Assembly (NCBI RefSeq): GCF_027923545.1
Contig: NZ_BROH01000001.1
Coordinates: 819,001 to 883,000 of the forward strand
From: Sinisalibacter aestuarii
Lineage (GTDB): Bacteria; Pseudomonadota; Alphaproteobacteria; Rhodobacterales; Rhodobacteraceae
Direction of reading: 5' to 3'
Length of the DNA stretch: 64,000 bases
Both the position numbers and the translations under genes were made by a program. How positions within the stretch are numbered: the first letter of the stretch is position 1; each line of letters begins with the position of its first letter. The notes under the pieces were generated by a model. That model saw only the letters and a list, made by a program, of their open reading frames with translations, was not told the DNA's origin and did not search any database. This document shows, piece after piece, positions 60,554 to 64,000 of the stretch.

Positions 60554-60575
60554 AGGCCGCCCTGGAGGGCGGCCT
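60554..60575 (-). terminator. Hairpin between Lrp gene and small basic protein
   Basis: AGGCCGCCC (60554-60562) pairs with GGGCGGCCT (60567-60575), a nine-pair stem with a four-base loop. It can end both the Lrp gene (58 bp past its stop) and the small minus-strand gene (60600), with only weak T-tails. Confidence 0.6.
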
Positions 60576-60599
60576 GTGTGTTTGGAGATTGAATGCCGG

Positions 60600-60728
60600 T
60601 CAGGCGGCCAGAGCGCGGGCGCGGGCGGCGGCCTTGCGCTTCGCCCGGCGGGCGCCACGGGTCCAGGGAAGCTCGGCCGTTTCCGTATTGGCCGCGTCGA
60701 TCACCGATTTCATCCAGCGCTTTTTCAT
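60600..60728 (-). CDS. Small Arg/Lys/Ala-rich protein (42 aa)
   Basis: A 42-residue reading frame starting MKKRWMKSVIDAANTETAELPW, followed by RGARRAKRKAAARARALAA. I recall similar short proteins, beginning MKKRW.KSV and with a LPW.RG..R centre, in many Rhodobacteraceae. GGGCAGAG lies upstream. It is followed by a hairpin. Function unknown; basic composition suggests nucleic acid contact. Confidence 0.65.
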   Translation of the reverse strand: MKKRWMKSVIDAANTETAELPWTRGARRAKRKAAARARALAA

Positions 60729-60892
60729 GTCTCTGCCCTTCGGTCTGTCGCCCCCACGGGCGTGTCGTTTCGTTAAGACATGTGTCGCCCCGGAATGGGG
60801 CAGGTTTTGGGCGCTGTCGGGGAAAGTCGGGGGCTTCTTCCGGTCACAATCCGGGCGATTTACCCCCGATTGTTGCCGGGCGGGAAACCGTT

Positions 60893-61651
60893 TCAGAGCC
60901 GGATTACCGATATCAGCCGCCCGTAATCGGCTTCCTTGCTGTGGACCGACCGGCGGTAGGAATAGAAGCGGGCAGGGTCGGAATAGGTGCAGTGGCGCGT
61001 CCATTCCGCATGGCCGATGCCGGCGTTGCGCAGACGGAACAGACCGTAGCCCGGCAGGTCGAACAGCGCCCGGTCGCCGTCGCCGCTTGCGAAGAAGCGG
61101 GCATTGTCGCGGTCTTCGTCGATGAAGCGCTCCACGAATTCCGGCCCCACCTCATAAGCGCGCTGGCTGATCGTCGGGCCGATCGCGGCGGCGATGTTGC
61201 GCCGCTCGGCCCCCAGCGCTTCCATTGCGTCGAGCGTGGCGTCCAGCACGCCGTCGAGCGCGCCTTTCCACCCCGCATGGGCCGCGCCGATCACACCGGC
61301 GGTGCGGTCGGCAAACAGCACCGGCTCGCAATCGGCGGTCAGGATGGCGAGCGCTATGCCCGGCGTGGCCGTTACCATCGCATCGGCTTGCGGCCGGGGC
61401 TCGGGCAGGGGAGCGGTGACAGGCACCACTTCGGCGGAATGGGTCTGGTAAACGGTGGTCAGCGCGTCGGGCGCCACCTCCATCGCCTGTGCCACCCGGC
61501 TGCGGTTCAGCGCCACGGCGTCGCGCTGGTCATCCGATCCGCCGCCGCAGTTGAGCCCGGCATAAACCCCGGACGAGGCCCCGCCCTTGCGGGTGAAGAA
61601 CCCATGCCTCACACCTTCAAGCGCGTCCGACGTGATGAATTCGAGGTTCAT
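60893..61651 (-). CDS. pgeF: Peptidoglycan editing factor PgeF
   Basis: A 252-residue protein of the YfiH/DUF152 'laccase-domain' family, zinc-dependent enzymes that remove misincorporated L-serine from UDP-MurNAc peptides, also called polyphenol oxidase-like. Metal ligands are in YQTHSAEVV, LTADCEPVLF and GAAHAGWKGAL. The C-terminal SYRRSVHSKEADYGRLISVIRL is complete. It overlaps the upstream methyltransferase gene by four bases. Confidence 0.94.
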   Translation of the reverse strand: MNLEFITSDALEGVRHGFFTRKGGASSGVYAGLNCGGGSDDQRDAVALNRSRVAQAMEVAPDALTTVYQTHSAEVVPVTAPLPEPRPQADAMVTATPGIALAILTADCEPVLFADRTAGVIGAAHAGWKGALDGVLDATLDAMEALGAERRNIAAAIGPTISQRAYEVGPEFVERFIDEDRDNARFFASGDGDRALFDLPGYGLFRLRNAGIGHAEWTRHCTYSDPARFYSYRRSVHSKEADYGRLISVIRL

Positions 61652-62706
61652 GGTTCCAGTCCCGGCAACATCGGTGCGCCCATGGGCATGAGGGCGAGCA
61701 CCTTGAACAAGGTTCCCATTTCATCGGGATGCGTCAAGCGGCGATGGGCGGCGATGTGGCTGTCCAACGCCGCGCCGCTCAGGCGGGTGGCGAGCATCCG
61801 GGCGCGCTGAGTGATCCCGAGGCGTTCGAGAAACACGCCCTGCGGCGTAAGCGGCGCGGCGGCAAGGCGCGGGGTGGCCAGCGTCAGCGCCTCGAAATCC
61901 ACATGCGCCGTGAGGTCGGCGGCGCCGGGATTGGCGAGCGGGCTTTCCGGCCGGTGCGCGCGGAGCGCCTGCAAGGTGTCGCCCAGCGAGCGCCAGTCGC
62001 CATAGTCGATCACCAGCGCCGCTCCCCCTTGCGTTGCGATCCGTGCTTCGATCTCGGCCATGATGGCCGGGGCGGATGGGCAGGTTTCCACCAGCTTGCC
62101 CTCCGGCACATCGTCGCGTGCGGCCAGGGCGCCGGGATGCGCCGGGCCGCCCAAGCCGAAGGCCAGCGCGCCAGCCTCGGCGCCGACAAGGCGCTCCCGC
62201 CAGCCAGCGCCGGCCCGCACGAACTGGCGGATCGGCAGCGCGTCGAAGAATTCATTGGCCACAAGGAAGAGCGGCGCGTCGGGCAGGGTGGTGGCGCTGT
62301 CGTGGTGGGTCACCTCCATCCCGGCCAGCGCCGTGCGCTGTTTTTCGCGCAGGGGCGGCGAGGCTTCGACGAGGTGCAGCCGCAGGGCAGTGTGAAATCC
62401 GGGCACGCCGCGCGTCGCCCGCAGGATATCGGCCATCAGCGTGCCACGCCCCGGCCCAAGCTCGGCCAGCGTGAACGGCGCGGGCGCGCCCTGATCCAGC
62501 CAGCCCTGCGCCAGCGCCAGCCCGACAAGCTCGCCGAACATCTGGCTGACCTCCGGCGCGGTGGTGAAATCGCCCGCCGCGCCCAGCGGGTCGCGGGTGG
62601 TGTAGTAGCCCAGCGTCGGGTGGGTCAGACACTCGGCCATGTAGTCGGATACGGGCATCGGCCCGGTTTCGGCGATCCGCGCGAGAAGGGCGTCGCGCAG
62701 GCTCAT
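61648..62706 (-). CDS. MidA/NDUFAF7-like SAM-dependent methyltransferase
   Basis: A 352-residue methyltransferase of the MidA family (DUF185); in mitochondria the homologue methylates an arginine of a complex I subunit. Opening VSDYMAECLTHPTLGYYTTRDPLGAAGDFTTAPEVSQMFGE spans about residues 18-58 and is strongly conserved; TLAELGPGRGTLMADIL is motif I. In bacteria it may act on NADH dehydrogenase. Coupled to lgt upstream and pgeF downstream by four-base overlaps. Confidence 0.93.
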   Translation of the reverse strand: MSLRDALLARIAETGPMPVSDYMAECLTHPTLGYYTTRDPLGAAGDFTTAPEVSQMFGELVGLALAQGWLDQGAPAPFTLAELGPGRGTLMADILRATRGVPGFHTALRLHLVEASPPLREKQRTALAGMEVTHHDSATTLPDAPLFLVANEFFDALPIRQFVRAGAGWRERLVGAEAGALAFGLGGPAHPGALAARDDVPEGKLVETCPSAPAIMAEIEARIATQGGAALVIDYGDWRSLGDTLQALRAHRPESPLANPGAADLTAHVDFEALTLATPRLAAAPLTPQGVFLERLGITQRARMLATRLSGAALDSHIAAHRRLTHPDEMGTLFKVLALMPMGAPMLPGLEP

Positions 62707-63578
62707 GCGCGGGCGCGCCGGTTGGCCCAGAGGATGGTGAGTATGCCCGCCAGCACCATCGGCAGCGACAGGAGCTGGCCCATCGTCATGCCGAGGAATA
62801 CCTGCCCGAAGGGATCGTCGGGGGTGATATATTGCGGGTCCGCCTGCCGGAAGAATTCGACGATGAAGCGCGACATGCCATAGCCCAGAAAGAACGTGCC
62901 CGCGATCCGGCCCGGCACTTTCAGCCAGCCCCGGCCCCAGGCGAGGACGATCAGCACGAGCATCAGCACCAGCCCCTCCAACCCGGCCTCGTAAAGTTGT
63001 GACGGGTGGCGGGCGCAGGGTGCGGCGGCGGTGGCGCAGGATTGCGCAAGCTCACCGGGGAAGATCACGCCCCAGGGCAGATCGGTCGGGCGGCCCCAAA
63101 GCTCGGCATTGATGAAATTCGCCACCCGCACCAGGCCCAGCGCCGGTGGCGTGGCCAGCGCCAGCAGGTCTGCGATGCTCGCGGTGGCCAGCTTGTGCTT
63201 GCGCGAGAACAGCCACACCCCCACCACGACGCCGAGAAAGCCGCCGTGAAACGCCATGCCGCCCATCCAGACCTTCGGAATGTCGAGCGGATGGCTGAGG
63301 TAATAGCCCGGCTGATAGAACAGCACGAAGCCGAGCCGGCCGCCGACGATGATCGAGATCACCATCCATGTCACCAGCTCCTCAAGCTGCGCTTTCGTCA
63401 TCGGCGCGGCGTCGCGCCAGAGGGCCGGGGCGGCGATGGCGCGGGCGATGATCCACCAGCCGATCAGGATGCCGACGATATAGCCGAGCGCATACCAGCG
63501 GATGGCGAGATGCAAGCCGCCGATATCCACGGCAAACAGCTCGGGCGAAATGTCGGGAAAGGGGATCGCGGCAAACAT
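62703..63578 (-). CDS. lgt: Prolipoprotein diacylglyceryl transferase
   Basis: A 291-residue inner-membrane enzyme that adds diacylglycerol to the lipobox cysteine of prolipoproteins. It has about seven helices; the Lgt signature is GRLGFVLFYQPGYYLSHP with HGGFLGVVVG, and GRPTDLPWGVIFP plus RHPSQLYEAGLEG mark the conserved core. Start at 63578 gives MFAAIPFPDISPELF. First gene of lgt-midA-pgeF. Divergent from ubiK by about 93 bp. Confidence 0.95.
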   Translation of the reverse strand: MFAAIPFPDISPELFAVDIGGLHLAIRWYALGYIVGILIGWWIIARAIAAPALWRDAAPMTKAQLEELVTWMVISIIVGGRLGFVLFYQPGYYLSHPLDIPKVWMGGMAFHGGFLGVVVGVWLFSRKHKLATASIADLLALATPPALGLVRVANFINAELWGRPTDLPWGVIFPGELAQSCATAAAPCARHPSQLYEAGLEGLVLMLVLIVLAWGRGWLKVPGRIAGTFFLGYGMSRFIVEFFRQADPQYITPDDPFGQVFLGMTMGQLLSLPMVLAGILTILWANRRARA

Positions 63579-63671
63579 GCGCCCTGATTGGCGCTGGCCG
63601 GACGGGGTGTCAACCTTGTGCATCGCCGCGCTCTCGCCCATATAGAGCGAAAGTGATTTGGAGGCTTGCCC

Positions 63672-63923
63672 ATGTCGACCCGCAACAAGGTCTTTGACGA
63701 TTTCTCGCAGCTCTTCACCAACGCGATGGGCGTGGCGCAGGGGGCCAAGACCGAGGCCGAGACGGCGATGAAAAGCTGGATGGACCGCTGGCTGGCCGAC
63801 CGACAGCTTGTCACCCGCGAAGAGTTCGACGCCGTGCGCGCGATGGCTCAGAAGGCGCGGGAAGAGAACGAGGCGCTGAAAGCGCGCATCGAGGCGCTGG
63901 AAGCCGCCGCCAACAAGGGCTGA
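63672..63923 (+). CDS. ubiK: Ubiquinone biosynthesis accessory factor UbiK
   Basis: An 83-residue protein of the UbiK (YqiC/BMFP) family, which supports aerobic ubiquinone synthesis together with UbiJ. NKVFDDFSQLFTNAMGVAQGAKTE and the C-terminal VRAMAQKAREENEALKARIEALEA (the start of a trimeric coiled coil) are typical. Start at 63672; an in-frame ATG two codons earlier is also possible. Confidence 0.92.
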   Translation: MSTRNKVFDDFSQLFTNAMGVAQGAKTEAETAMKSWMDRWLADRQLVTREEFDAVRAMAQKAREENEALKARIEALEAAANKG

Positions 63924-63925
63924 GC

Positions 63926-64000
63926 TTGCGCGCGCTGGCCGCATTCGTCCTCGCCCTGCTGCCCGGCATGGCGGTGGCGGATTGCACGGCGCCCGCCAAT
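63926..64000 (+). CDS. Probable secreted protein, N-terminus only
   Basis: Three bases after ubiK a TTG-started frame opens with a hydrophobic signal-like sequence LRALAAFVLALLPGMAVA and then DCTAPAN, running off the right edge. It is likely a Sec-exported protein cut by the window. No strong ribosome binding site is seen, and the start codon is uncertain. Confidence 0.5.
   Translation, partial: MRALAAFVLALLPGMAVADCTAPAN

Overview
The window is a contiguous piece of a high-GC alphaproteobacterial chromosome, almost certainly Rhodobacteraceae/Roseobacteraceae. The pointers are an Mcl1-type malyl-CoA lyase (ethylmalonyl-CoA pathway), an F1-ATPase operon atpHAGDC separate from any F0 genes, DUF1491, DUF1150, DUF1244 and DUF2161 proteins, the order pgeF-midA-like-lgt, and a perfect FNR box. 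Genes are dense on both strands. I see no rRNA, tRNA, CRISPR array, insertion sequence or prophage. Several short intergenic stretches are AT-richer and hold repeats, dyads or gene remnants.

Layout. 1-5.5 kb: pyruvate kinase 5' end, an N-formylglutamate amidohydrolase-like enzyme, DUF1244, an extradiol dioxygenase, then an OmpA-family/HHH protein pair. 4.6-7.6 kb: a leftward cassette dgcN-dgcA-aminotransferase for D-glutamate/D-amino acid breakdown, divergent from mcl1. 8.8-13.8 kb: a GyrI-like protein, accA and a MacAB-like ABC exporter. 14-19.7 kb: lepB-rnc-unknown-truncated haemoglobin-kinase-like-era-DUF1491, a Pr6Pr membrane protein and recO. 19.7-24.9 kb: a TetR regulator with a dyad over its own ribosome binding site, rsgA, clpA and gloB. 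24.9-31.6 kb: two methyltransferases and atpHAGDC. 31.7 kb: an 11-copy octanucleotide repeat. 32-46 kb: an EF-G-like protein with a degenerate G domain, an MFS exporter, an H-type lectin, prs, an isomerase/hydrolase pair, ribF-ycgN-ltaE, a lipoprotein, a MaoC hydratase, a HAD phosphatase, two tandem rhodaneses, ppaC and DUF2161. 46-50 kb: a Lys-rich small protein behind two tiny upstream ORFs, an FNR-controlled di-haem peroxidase, and groESL behind a promoter and CIRCE element. 50-55.3 kb: a polymer-forming membrane protein, a lipase-like hydrolase, purEK, a YdcH protein and a heat-shock hsp20-DUF1150 pair. 55.3-64 kb: a sulfate-activating enzyme, a HEAT protein, trxB, an Lrp/AsnC regulator, pgeF, a MidA-like methyltransferase, lgt and ubiK.

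The most unusual locus is 55.3-57.7 kb. A complete bifunctional sulfate adenylyltransferase/APS kinase is preceded in frame, with no stop, by a winged-helix domain like the MarR-family regulators linked to exopolysaccharide loci. A perfect 7-2-7 inverted repeat lies 15 bp upstream of the start. This looks like a self-regulating trigger enzyme that couples PAPS/APS supply to DNA binding. An internal GTG with a plausible Shine-Dalgarno sequence could instead yield the classical enzyme alone, so both products are possible. A fragment of a glycosyltransferase-like gene lies just downstream.
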